DNA from: Rhizobium rosettiformans W3 | GTDB taxonomy: Bacteria > Pseudomonadota > Alphaproteobacteria > Rhizobiales > Rhizobiaceae | Length of the DNA stretch: 64,000 nucleotides | Direction of reading: 5' to 3' | Assembly: GCF_004912135.1 (NCBI RefSeq) | Contig: NZ_STGU01000001.1 | Span: forward strand, 124,001-188,000 | Shown here: positions 8,091 to 16,455 of the stretch, in pieces | Layout: the number at the start of each line of letters is the position of its first letter | Numbering within the stretch: position 1 is the stretch's first letter | Notes under the pieces: model-generated | The model's database searches: none | The model's input: the letters and a program-made list of their open reading frames with translations, nothing else | What the model was told of the DNA's origin: nothing | Made by a program: the position numbers and the translations under genes

Positions 8091-8726
8091 TTATCGGGCA
8101 ATGGTGCTGGGAACGGCGACGGCGTCGACCTTGTCGCCTTCGCCGGTCACGACGATTGTCACGCCGGCGAGGCGCTTGAATTCGATCTTGTCGAGCTTGG
8201 CGAGATCCTTGTCGCCGTCACGGACGACGAGATCGACGGCGAGTGGCGCGCGCAGCGCCACGGATTTGGAGCCTCCGCTGTCGACGTCCGACACGGCTTC
8301 GGCGCCGGCCTGGGGCACGAAGAGGTCGATCGCGGCTTTTTCCGTCAGGTTATAGAGCGAAAGCGTCGCCTTGGACGGGTTTTTCGTCATGTCGTCGACC
8401 ATCGTCGTCGCACCGTCCTTGGTGACGATCACGGAGTAGAACTTGCCTGCTGTCGCATCGACGCTGCCTTCGCCGAGGCTGGACGAGACCGGGATCTGAC
8501 CCGGCGCAACCGCGACATAGGGCGAAACGCCATCATCGAGCTGGTTGAAGGCACTGTTCTGGACCGTTGCCGTCGTCGCGCCCGGGGCAATGACGCGCAC
8601 GAAGGCGGAGTTCGGATCGAGTGGCTTTTCGTAGAGCCCGCCATCGTCGGCAAAGGCCGCCGTCGAAAAGGCGAGGCCGGCTGCAAGCGAGGCGGCAGCA
8701 AAGCGGATCGGGGTCTTGGTCATCAT
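8091..8726 (-). CDS. algF: Alginate O-acetylation accessory protein AlgF
   Basis: This 211-residue periplasmic protein has a signal peptide (to about AAFA, residue 26). The AlgF core begins DDGGLYEKPLDPNSAFVRVI and contains a two-domain beta-rich body. Length (Pseudomonas AlgF about 216) and the N-terminal GLY..P....AFVRV signature fit the family. AlgF works with AlgI and AlgJ in passing acetyl groups to the polymer. Its ATG overlaps the algX stop (ATGA at 8723-8726), which implies coupled translation. It may instead begin at the next ATG three bases on. Confidence 0.85.
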   Translation of the reverse strand: MMTKTPIRFAAASLAAGLAFSTAAFADDGGLYEKPLDPNSAFVRVIAPGATTATVQNSAFNQLDDGVSPYVAVAPGQIPVSSSLGEGSVDATAGKFYSVIVTKDGATTMVDDMTKNPSKATLSLYNLTEKAAIDLFVPQAGAEAVSDVDSGGSKSVALRAPLAVDLVVRDGDKDLAKLDKIEFKRLAGVTIVVTGEGDKVDAVAVPSTIAR

Positions 8727-10105
8727 GACTGTTCTCCAGTTTTGGTCTTGCAGATGGAAAGGGTGGTGGTTTCGCTGACCGGCGCGTCGAAGGTGACTTC
8801 GACCTTGTCAAAGGATCCGTCCGGGAAGCCACCGAGCGAGAAGAAGTAGCGACCGGTGGAGCGCAGGCGGTCGCCGCGCTCGATGGAGCGCGTGCGCACG
8901 GTGCCGTCCGCGCCGGTCAGGGTGAAGGTTGCCTTGCGGCTGACATCGCTGCCGATATCGGCAAGGATCACGTCATCGTGGCTGAGCTTGGTCGCCGAGA
9001 AATCGGCTTCGATGGCGTTTTCGCTCTTGCCCTTCGCGGGAACGGGAGCGCTGCATTCACCAAGCGATGCTGCAACAATCTCTGCCCAGGGGGCGCCGCC
9101 ATACTGGCCGAGATTGTTGTAGATCGGGTTTTCCCAGATCAGGAAGCGGGGGCGGCGCTCCTGGAATTCGCGGGACGTAATGTAGGACAGGATCGAGCCG
9201 AACTGGTTACCGCCCGAAATCGAGTAGTTTTCGACCGGGATGCCGGTCCAGTGCTCGAGGTAGCCGGAGAAATTGCTGATCGGCTTGTCCGAGTAACTGG
9301 TGCCGATCAGCGCAACCGTTGCCTCGTCGCCGCTGCCGAAGATATCCATGGAGCCGGCTTCGGCCGACGCGTCCTCGGCACGGACGGCCTCGTAAGTGTG
9401 TGCGGTCACCGTCGGAACATGCGAGATGCAGTGCTTTTGCAGCAGTTCGCGCATGCTGGAGAATTCCTCCGGCGGCGGCACTTCCTTCATGTCGAAGCGA
9501 ACGGGGGTGACATCACCATAGGCCGGCAGGCCCTTGATCCTGTCGCCGATTGCGCGTGCGGCGATGTCTGCCCCGTGAGCCGTCCAGTGGAAGTCTGCCT
9601 GGAAGAACGAATACTCGCCGAAACCGTTGCGGTTGTTTTCGCGCATCGGCGTGGCGATATCGACGGCAGCCACACCCTTCTCGTTCAAGCGGCGAACGAC
9701 GTCGTCGTAGATCTCCGTCGCGATACCGGCTTCGAAACCGTAAAGAGATGCGCGGGCCGGAACGAGCTCCGGAAGCACCTGGGACTTGGTCGGAAGCGGC
9801 ACGTAGATCAGCGTGGTGCCATTCTTCTCCAGCGCCTTGGCCATGGCCGCCAGATGATCGACGGTCTGATCGGTGAAGGCGTGTTGCAGGCGCAGATCCG
9901 CCAGAATGCGGAAGAACATGCCATCCTTGCCCTCGATCATCTGCAGTTCGGCGATCTCTTCGAGGCTCTTGCAGCCATAAGCGGAGGACGGGGCCGCGTC
10001 GCCACCGCCTGTCGTTTCGGCAGAAGCCGGATTGCCGACGGCCAGCATGATGATCGTGGCAAGGGCTGAGCTGGCCAGAATATGTGACTTGCGAACTGGG
10101 GTCAT
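8723..10105 (-). CDS. algX: Alginate O-acetyltransferase AlgX (SGNH hydrolase-like plus C-terminal CBM-like domain)
   Basis: This 460-residue protein has a signal peptide (to about NPASAE, residue 30), an SGNH-like domain and a C-terminal beta-sandwich carbohydrate-binding part (about 350-450). The catalytic signatures are intact: DFHW (Asp171, His173) and GTSYS (Ser270), almost at the positions of the Pseudomonas AlgX triad (Asp174, His176, Ser269). AlgX acetylates mannuronate residues in the periplasm and belongs to the export complex. It overlaps the small Sel1 gene upstream (ATGA at 10102-10105) and algF downstream. This strongly supports an acetylated product. Confidence 0.92.
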   Translation of the reverse strand: MTPVRKSHILASSALATIIMLAVGNPASAETTGGGDAAPSSAYGCKSLEEIAELQMIEGKDGMFFRILADLRLQHAFTDQTVDHLAAMAKALEKNGTTLIYVPLPTKSQVLPELVPARASLYGFEAGIATEIYDDVVRRLNEKGVAAVDIATPMRENNRNGFGEYSFFQADFHWTAHGADIAARAIGDRIKGLPAYGDVTPVRFDMKEVPPPEEFSSMRELLQKHCISHVPTVTAHTYEAVRAEDASAEAGSMDIFGSGDEATVALIGTSYSDKPISNFSGYLEHWTGIPVENYSISGGNQFGSILSYITSREFQERRPRFLIWENPIYNNLGQYGGAPWAEIVAASLGECSAPVPAKGKSENAIEADFSATKLSHDDVILADIGSDVSRKATFTLTGADGTVRTRSIERGDRLRSTGRYFFSLGGFPDGSFDKVEVTFDAPVSETTTLSICKTKTGEQS

Positions 10106-10881
10106 TGCTGAACCTCCGCGGTTGTTTCTGTGGGCTTGGTCTGAAGCTGGGCGAGAAGGTTCCCGGCCGCGGCCTTCATGCCGATGCTGCCGTTCTCTTC
10201 TGCGATTGCGAGAAAGCGCGTCGCGCGTTCGGTTTCTTCCGGCGTCCGGTCTCGATCCGACAGCAGCAGGACGGCGAGCTTGAAAGCGGTGTCACCGTTC
10301 TTCTTGCCAGCACCCGAAGCAAGCAGCGCTTCCAGCTCGTCGCGCTTGTCGCCGAACAGGCGGCCTTCGCTGTAGAGGCGGATGAGACCCTCGACAGCCT
10401 GCTCGTTTCCCTTCCGCGCCTGGCGCCGGAGGGCAGCTTCCGCACTTTCAAGATGCGACGGTCTGAGCTCAAGGCTGCCGTTATTGAGGATCGCCATCAT
10501 GTGACGCACGGCGTAGCCGCGATCCTCATAGGCGGCGATTGCGAAGTAATGCAGCGCATCGGTTGCCAGCTTCGGGTCGCCTTGTGTCTGGATGCGTTCG
10601 GCCAGCTTGAAGGCGCCGATCCCGTCCTTCGCATCGGCAAGCGCCTGAAGCTCGCCGTAGGAGACCCGCTTCCCGGCCAGCAATCGCTTGCGCGCCTCCT
10701 GCAGGGCAATTGGCAGATGCGAGGCCGGTCCCATGGTCTTGCGCTTAACCGGCTTGGCGGGCTCCACGGTTTCCGGCGGGTTGCGCGGGAAGAAGGGTTT
10801 GACCGCATGTGCGGGCGACAGGCCCATCAGAGGCACGGCAAGGGCCGTGGCGCAGAGGAGGTGGATCAGGCGATCAGACAT
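10102..10881 (-). CDS. Small Sel1-repeat periplasmic protein (second AlgK-like candidate)
   Basis: This 259-residue protein has a signal peptide (to about SPAHA, residue 26), a proline-rich linker and Sel1-type helical repeats from about residue 55 (GAFKLAERIQTQGDPKLATDALHYFA and following). The start at 10881 lies inside the end of algJ (eight-base overlap) with GGAGGG upstream; a longer frame to 10965 has no support. The Cys at residue 10 is not in a lipobox context. It occupies the place between algJ and algX. It may share the AlgK scaffold task with the larger Sel1 protein, which is unusual because known operons carry one. Confidence 0.75.
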   Translation of the reverse strand: MSDRLIHLLCATALAVPLMGLSPAHAVKPFFPRNPPETVEPAKPVKRKTMGPASHLPIALQEARKRLLAGKRVSYGELQALADAKDGIGAFKLAERIQTQGDPKLATDALHYFAIAAYEDRGYAVRHMMAILNNGSLELRPSHLESAEAALRRQARKGNEQAVEGLIRLYSEGRLFGDKRDELEALLASGAGKKNGDTAFKLAVLLLSDRDRTPEETERATRFLAIAEENGSIGMKAAAGNLLAQLQTKPTETTAEVQQ

Positions 10882-12001
10882 TGCCGCCCTCCGCCTTTGC
10901 ATCGCCTTCGCGCTTCCAGAGGGTCTTCGTGCCGAGATAGCGCACCGGGAACTCCCAAACGACAACCGTCGGAGCGGTTTCGTCGAGCGCCGATCCTGCC
11001 AGAAGATCCATCATCGGCACGCCGGGGCCGAGGCCCTCCTTGGCGACATTGACGACATCGGCGCGCAGCGATTGGCGCAGGAAATCGGCAAAGGACCAGT
11101 TCTCGTTGGCGCTGTAGCTCGTGCCGACCAGCATGACCGGCACCGAAGCGTCGTCACCGAAGATGTCACCGCCACTGGCGTCCGTATTGACCGCCGTGCG
11201 GTAGATCGGGACGCTTTCCTCCGACAATCCGACGGTCGGGGCGTAATCCGGCGAAGTCACGAACTTGGTGAGGTCTCCCCATAGCGAAACCGGGGTCTGC
11301 CACTGGGCCGTCAGCTCCTGCGAGGGCAAAGTGACACCGTTCTTCTGCAGGCTCGACTGGATGGCTTCGGCTGCGGCTTTGGCTCCGGCCGGCGACCAAT
11401 GGGTGTCGGACTTCAGGAACACCTCGCCGAAGGGTTTTGCCGTCAACATGGCGGCGCGCGTGTCGGCGACGGCGATCCCTCGTTGCTCAAGAGCGGCCGA
11501 GAAGGCGCTGTAGGCATCGGCCATGGCCGAGCTCCTCACGAATGACGGGACTTCTTCGGCATAAAGGTCCGACTTTGCCGGCAAGGGTGCTAGCACCAGA
11601 CCGATGCCCCGGGTCTCGAGGTCACGCTTGATGGACGCGACGCGATCGGCGGCGTCATCGATATCCTTCGTCGACACGGTCTTGAATTCTTCGGCCGTGA
11701 AGAACCATCCATCCTGGCCGACGATCACGCCCTTGCGGCCGGCGCCGAGCAGCGCGTAGCGCGCGTTGCCGAAGAGGCCAACGGAGGCCGCCCGATGCGG
11801 CAGTTCGTTCTTGTAGAGGCTATCGAGATCGCGTGTCGCCTCACCGTCGATGACGTAGGAGAGGGAGAGATCCTTTCGCTCCGAGGCCTGGGCGGCCGGC
11901 GATGCCGCATTCATCAGGAGGGTCGAGTTTGCGTAGAGCGCATAGCCGAAGAAGGCGCTCGGCAGGAGGAAGAGGGCTGTGCACTGGCGCAGACTGGGCA
12001 T
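10874..12001 (-). CDS. algJ: Alginate O-acetyltransferase AlgJ-like protein
   Basis: This 375-residue SGNH/AlgJ-fold protein has one N-terminal membrane anchor or signal (residues 6-25). The catalytic signatures are present: DTHW (Asp199, His201) and GTSYS (Ser295), as in AlgJ and AlgX. AlgJ takes acetyl groups delivered across the membrane by AlgI and passes them on or acetylates the polymer. The gene follows algI by 13 bases and overlaps the following Sel1 gene by eight bases. Presence of both AlgJ and AlgX types, each with all three residues, argues that the acetylation branch is functional. Confidence 0.9.
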   Translation of the reverse strand: MPSLRQCTALFLLPSAFFGYALYANSTLLMNAASPAAQASERKDLSLSYVIDGEATRDLDSLYKNELPHRAASVGLFGNARYALLGAGRKGVIVGQDGWFFTAEEFKTVSTKDIDDAADRVASIKRDLETRGIGLVLAPLPAKSDLYAEEVPSFVRSSAMADAYSAFSAALEQRGIAVADTRAAMLTAKPFGEVFLKSDTHWSPAGAKAAAEAIQSSLQKNGVTLPSQELTAQWQTPVSLWGDLTKFVTSPDYAPTVGLSEESVPIYRTAVNTDASGGDIFGDDASVPVMLVGTSYSANENWSFADFLRQSLRADVVNVAKEGLGPGVPMMDLLAGSALDETAPTVVVWEFPVRYLGTKTLWKREGDAKAEGGNV

Positions 12002-12014
12002 TGTCTTGCTCCTG

Positions 12015-13463
12015 TCAGAACTGGAAGTAGAGGAAGGGGGAGGCGGACTGTTCGGCGAGACGTGCGATGGTCACGGCCAGCAGCGCGGTCATGGCTAGCG
12101 GGTAGGCGATGGACGGGGCAGCGACGATGGCGCCATCCGGTCCGACCTGCGGCTGACCGGCGAGCGGCACGCGGTCCGGATCGGTCAGATGCTTGAAGCG
12201 CGGCTCCATCACGACGGCGACGATGGCGAGCAGGATGAAGACGAGATGCTCCTGGTTCACGCTTGCCAGGAATTCCAGACTCGGCGCCGTTCCGTTCAGT
12301 CCGAGCATGCCGGCATAGACGGAGAAGGCTTCGGCGACGCTGGTCGCGCGGAACATGACCCAGCCGATGACGACGAGAAGCAGGGTGGCAGGAACGGTCA
12401 AGGCCTTGCTGAAGCCGGCGCGGGCATAACCCGTGTAGCGCTCGATCGCCAGCCAGCTCCCGTGCCAGGCGCCCCAGAGGACGAATGTCCAGGCAGCGCC
12501 ATGCCAGAGACCGCCGAGCAGCATGACCAGAAAGAGGTTGAGGTAGGTGCGCAGCGGGCCTTTCCGGTTGCCGCCGAGCGGGATGTAGAGATAGTCGCGC
12601 AGCCAGGTCGACAGGCTGATGTGCCAACGCTGCCAGAATTCGGTAATCGAGGCGCTGACATAGGGCGTGTCGAAGTTGCGGATGAACTTGAAGCCCATCA
12701 TCAGGCCGAGACCGATGGCCATGTCGGAATAGCCGGAGAAGTCGAAATAGAGCTGCAGCGTATAGGCGGCGGCTCCCAGCCAGCCCTCAACGAAGGTGAC
12801 GTGACCGGAGGCGAAGGCGGCATCGGCGACCGGGGCGATGGAGTCCGCGAGCAGCACCTTCTTGGCAAGACCAATGGTGAATATGCCAAGGCCGGTCGAG
12901 AAGAGTGCCAGACTGTGGGTGCGCTCGTGGAACTGGTCGGCCAGATCCTTGAAGCGCAGGATTGGGCCTGCGATCAACTGCGGGAAGAGCGCGATGAAGG
13001 CGGCGAAGTCGACAAAGTTGCGGGTCGCCGGCGTGTCCTTGCGGTACACGTCGATGACGTAACCGACGGCCTGGAAGATGTAGAAGGAAATGCCGATCGG
13101 CAGGATCAGGCGCCAGTGAACCCCGAGTTCATCCGGTGTCGTGCCGAGCAGGGCGGCAAAGCTGTCGATGAAGAAATTCAGATACTTGAACACGCCGAGC
13201 ACCGACAGGCAGCCGACGACACCCAGGATGAGCGGGATCTTCGCCCGCGCCTGACCTTCCCAGCGCTCGATCAGCAGTCCGCATCCATAGGCCCAGGCCG
13301 TGACGCCGACGAAGAGGATGAGGAAGTCCGGACGCCACCAGCAATAGAAGATGTAGGAGCCGATCAGGATCGTCCATGACTTCAGCCGGTCCGGCGTGAG
13401 GTAGTAGGCGGCCAGGAAGAGTGGCAGGAAGAGAAACAGGAACGTCTCGGAGGAAAAAACCAT
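12015..13463 (-). CDS. algI: MBOAT-family acetyltransferase AlgI
   Basis: This 482-residue integral membrane protein of the MBOAT family has about ten or more hydrophobic helices. The conserved SITEFWQRWHISLSTWLRDY region (272-291) and the active-site motif LLGGLWHGAAWTF are present, with His321 at the position equivalent to His322 of Pseudomonas AlgI. It moves acetyl groups from a cytoplasmic donor across the inner membrane for AlgJ and AlgX. The ATG at 13463 lies two bases after the algG stop with GGGAG upstream. A longer frame to 13484 would overlap algG without better support. Confidence 0.95.
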   Translation of the reverse strand: MVFSSETFLFLFLPLFLAAYYLTPDRLKSWTILIGSYIFYCWWRPDFLILFVGVTAWAYGCGLLIERWEGQARAKIPLILGVVGCLSVLGVFKYLNFFIDSFAALLGTTPDELGVHWRLILPIGISFYIFQAVGYVIDVYRKDTPATRNFVDFAAFIALFPQLIAGPILRFKDLADQFHERTHSLALFSTGLGIFTIGLAKKVLLADSIAPVADAAFASGHVTFVEGWLGAAAYTLQLYFDFSGYSDMAIGLGLMMGFKFIRNFDTPYVSASITEFWQRWHISLSTWLRDYLYIPLGGNRKGPLRTYLNLFLVMLLGGLWHGAAWTFVLWGAWHGSWLAIERYTGYARAGFSKALTVPATLLLVVIGWVMFRATSVAEAFSVYAGMLGLNGTAPSLEFLASVNQEHLVFILLAIVAVVMEPRFKHLTDPDRVPLAGQPQVGPDGAIVAAPSIAYPLAMTALLAVTIARLAEQSASPFLYFQF

Positions 13464-13465
13464 GG

Positions 13466-14974
13466 TCAGCTCCCGGTCTTGCAATCAGCCGGCGCGGCAG
13501 ATTGCGTGTTGGCGTGGATGGTGAGTGCCTCGGCCTGCGGACCGGCGGAGGCTGCCGTCTTCAGCAGTTGGGGCACGTAAGGGGCGAATTCGCCGTCCAG
13601 GAGAATGGGCGACTGGCCGGCAAAGTCGTTCGCCTTGAGCGCAACTTCGCTGGCGGATCCGCCATGAATCCCTGATTTGTTGGCGGAGAAGGCATTGCCG
13701 TCGATCGCGACGCGGGCATGGGCGTCCTGATCGATGATCGAGATGCCGGCGCCGGCATTGGCGATGAGATCGTTGTGCGACAGTGTGAGCGCATCACTCG
13801 CTCGGACCTTGATGCCGACCTGGCCATTCGAGAGGATGATGTTGTCGGCAATCGTCATGCAGGCGCTGCGCACGACGGAGACGCCGCCGCGACCATTGCC
13901 GGAGAGCAAATTGCCCGTGATGGTGACGTCGCGGGCGTCGTTTGCGACGAAGATCCCGCTGCCGCGATTACCGAGCAGGATGTTACCGGTCACTGCAACC
14001 GAAGTGCTCGTGTTCTGGACGTCAATCGCCTGAGCATCCGTCGTGCCGGTAATGACATTGTTCATGATATCAGCACCGGTGACACCCTTCAGCGCAATCG
14101 CTGGACCCGCCCCGCCGGAGATGCGGTTGCCGGAAAGCCGGATGCGATGCGTGTTCTGGAGGCTGATGCCCCCGACATTGTCGAAGGTGCTGTCGACGAT
14201 GAATGAGCTGATCTTGGCTGGGAAAAGGGCGGCTCCGAGAACGGAAATTCCGCTCGTCGAGCCTGTTCCGCCGTAACCCAGACGATCGAAGCGGGCTTCC
14301 CTCGCCTGCATCGCGCCGGTCATCGCGGTGGCGACGAAGGGGCGGAAGTTCTTGATGCCTGGATTGGTGCCCTCCGAGGCGGAAAGTGTGCCCCGGTCCA
14401 GGGTCAGCAGGCCGGAGTTCAGGAGGAATGCTCCGTCTGTGGTCGAGAGCTCCAGTCTTTGCCCTGATCCAACCACGAGCGCCGCATCAGACCAGATGAC
14501 GATCGGCCATCGGGCAAGCACCGTTTCGCCGTCGCGTTGCAGGGCGTCCGGATAGGACTTGGTGGCTTCCGCCGCCAGTTGATCCAGCGTCATGGTGCCG
14601 CCGCGAATGAAGAGTGCGGGGGCTGCGCGATCGGCCAAAGCCTTCTCGACATCCGTGTCGAACTGCTGTGCGGTCTGCAGACGCAGCTGTGCCAGCATGA
14701 AGTCGACCGGCACGGTGCCGAGCTGTCCTTGCGTTTCGAGACGGTCGAGAACAACGGGCGCCTGATCCGCCTGACGGCCGACTGCCGCAAAACGGCCCGT
14801 CAGCAGGGCCCGGGCATCGTCTTTGCGGGCCTCGGGCGAGCGCAGACGTTCCCCGATCTTAGAGACGGTTCGGGTCAATCTGGCCATGTCTTCATGGCCT
14901 AGACTCTCGGCATGAACGCCGGGAGCCGTAGACGTCAGAAAGACGGCCAGGAGGAGTGAGAGGCCCTTGCGCAT
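13466..14974 (-). CDS. algG: AlgG-like right-handed beta-helix protein lacking the epimerase DPHD motif
   Basis: This 502-residue periplasmic protein has a signal peptide (to about GVHA, residue 22), an N-terminal helical part and a parallel beta-helix from about residue 150. The helix coils show as repeated xNxI/GN turns (RLSGNRISG, DIMNNVITG, AVTGNILLGN, TITGNLLSGN). AlgG epimerises D-mannuronate to L-guluronate using a His in a DPHD motif. That motif is absent: the corresponding coil reads GPAIALKGV. The protein may serve only as a structural part of the export complex. The ATG at 14974 is preferred over 14980 because GAGG then sits seven bases away. The remaining residues still fit AlgG better than other beta-helix families. 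Confidence 0.75.
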   Translation of the reverse strand: MRKGLSLLLAVFLTSTAPGVHAESLGHEDMARLTRTVSKIGERLRSPEARKDDARALLTGRFAAVGRQADQAPVVLDRLETQGQLGTVPVDFMLAQLRLQTAQQFDTDVEKALADRAAPALFIRGGTMTLDQLAAEATKSYPDALQRDGETVLARWPIVIWSDAALVVGSGQRLELSTTDGAFLLNSGLLTLDRGTLSASEGTNPGIKNFRPFVATAMTGAMQAREARFDRLGYGGTGSTSGISVLGAALFPAKISSFIVDSTFDNVGGISLQNTHRIRLSGNRISGGAGPAIALKGVTGADIMNNVITGTTDAQAIDVQNTSTSVAVTGNILLGNRGSGIFVANDARDVTITGNLLSGNGRGGVSVVRSACMTIADNIILSNGQVGIKVRASDALTLSHNDLIANAGAGISIIDQDAHARVAIDGNAFSANKSGIHGGSASEVALKANDFAGQSPILLDGEFAPYVPQLLKTAASAGPQAEALTIHANTQSAAPADCKTGS

Positions 14975-14983
14975 CGCCATCCC

Positions 14984-16396
14984 TCAGCTGTGCACGAGCT
15001 GGAGGCTGGCCACGGCTTCGGCCGCCGTGACGGTGACGTCGCAGACCACTTCGACCAGTTGCATCTCGGTCTCCGGGCCGCAATAGATGGCGGCTGCTTC
15101 CCCGGCCTGGACTTCGAAATTGTCGCCGATGCGCAGCGGTCGCGTCACCGCACCGGTCTTCAGCAGGCCGGAACCTGACGTCACCGTCACCATGCGGTGA
15201 GATGCGGCGTCTTCGATCATGGGCAGCATGGTACCGGGCCTGAGGGTCATCATGCGGAGTTCGTAGCCGGGGCCGGACTGAACGCGGCGCACTTCGCCCC
15301 AGGCCATCTGGTTGCGCATGTGCTGCGCGAGCTCGCGGCGCTTGATGCTTTCAAGCTTCTTGACGATCTGCTTGACCTGCTGGGCCTGATCTCGGGTCGT
15401 AATCAGCAAAGCGTCATCGGTGTCGACGACCACGACGTCATCCATGCCGACGACGGCGACCAGCTTGCTCGACGCGCGGACATAGGAATTGCGGGTGTCG
15501 ATGCTGATGACGTCGCCGCTCAGAACATTGCCGTCGTCATCCTTCTCGGCGATGTGATGCAGGGCGTTCCAGGCGCCGACATCGCTCCAGGCAACGAGAA
15601 GCGGGGCAATGACCGTGCGCGGAGAATGTTCGAAAACGATGGATTCGGTCGGCAGATTGGCGGCCGGCTGCAGGGCTTCGGCATTGAGATAAAAGGCGTG
15701 CTCGGTTTCGAAGCCGTGGTCGAGCGCGTTCTTCACCGCATCGAAGGTCTTCGGATCGAGGCGCTTGAACTCTTCAATCAGGACGTCGGCGCGGAAGAGG
15801 CTGAGACCCGATGCCCAATAGGCGCCCCCGGCGTCGATGAGGGCCGTCGCGACCTCGACAGGCGGCTTTTCGATGAAGCTCGACACCTTGCGGGCGCAGG
15901 TGAGATCTTCAAGCGCGCCGCCATCGACAATGTAGCCGTAGCCTGTCTCGGGATATTCCGGGGGGACGCCGAAGAGCACGATATGGCCCTGCTCGGCAGC
16001 CTTGCGAGCGGCGAGTACATTGGCCGGCAGGTCACCCTTGACGATGTGATCCGAGGGGATCACGCAGATCAGGGACGCCGGGTCCGTCTTTGCCAGGGTG
16101 AGTGCCGTGGCCAGGACTGCAGGGCCCGTGTTGCGGGAGATCGGCTCGGCCAGAACGCGGGCCGGGCATTTGATGTCGTTCAGCTGCTGCAGAACGGTCG
16201 CGACATGGGCGCTGCTGACGGCGACGATCGGGTTGGCAAAGCCCGGCGCGCGGTGGCGCTCGACGGTCGCGTGGAAGAAGGTCGTTTCCGAGTTGCCGTC
16301 GATGCGCTGGAACTGCTTGGGGTGTTCGGTGCGCGAGAGAGGCCAAAGTCGGGTGCCGATGCCTCCGCAGAGGATGAGGGGGTGAACGTCTTGCAT
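14984..16396 (-). CDS. algA: Mannose-1-phosphate guanylyltransferase of the AlgA type, isomerase half degenerate
   Basis: This 470-residue cytosolic protein makes GDP-mannose from mannose-1-phosphate. The N-terminal nucleotidyltransferase is intact: ILCGGIGTRLWPLSR (8-22), HPKQF, and SSFIEKPP around residue 180. The C-terminal cupin, which in AlgA is the phosphomannose isomerase, is altered. The family's Q-M-H-H-H-R-A-E-H-W metal site reads PMIEDAASHRM, and the later His is also replaced. The isomerase step is therefore probably supplied elsewhere. The ATG at 16396 has AGGAA upstream. In the Pseudomonas operon algA is last; here it is fourth. Confidence 0.88.
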   Translation of the reverse strand: MQDVHPLILCGGIGTRLWPLSRTEHPKQFQRIDGNSETTFFHATVERHRAPGFANPIVAVSSAHVATVLQQLNDIKCPARVLAEPISRNTGPAVLATALTLAKTDPASLICVIPSDHIVKGDLPANVLAARKAAEQGHIVLFGVPPEYPETGYGYIVDGGALEDLTCARKVSSFIEKPPVEVATALIDAGGAYWASGLSLFRADVLIEEFKRLDPKTFDAVKNALDHGFETEHAFYLNAEALQPAANLPTESIVFEHSPRTVIAPLLVAWSDVGAWNALHHIAEKDDDGNVLSGDVISIDTRNSYVRASSKLVAVVGMDDVVVVDTDDALLITTRDQAQQVKQIVKKLESIKRRELAQHMRNQMAWGEVRRVQSGPGYELRMMTLRPGTMLPMIEDAASHRMVTVTSGSGLLKTGAVTRPLRIGDNFEVQAGEAAAIYCGPETEMQLVEVVCDVTVTAAEAVASLQLVHS

Positions 16397-16455
16397 GGCT
16401 GTTCCTGTGAATCCGTTGGAGTGATTACGCGGGATAGTCTGCCGGGACGGGCTCT

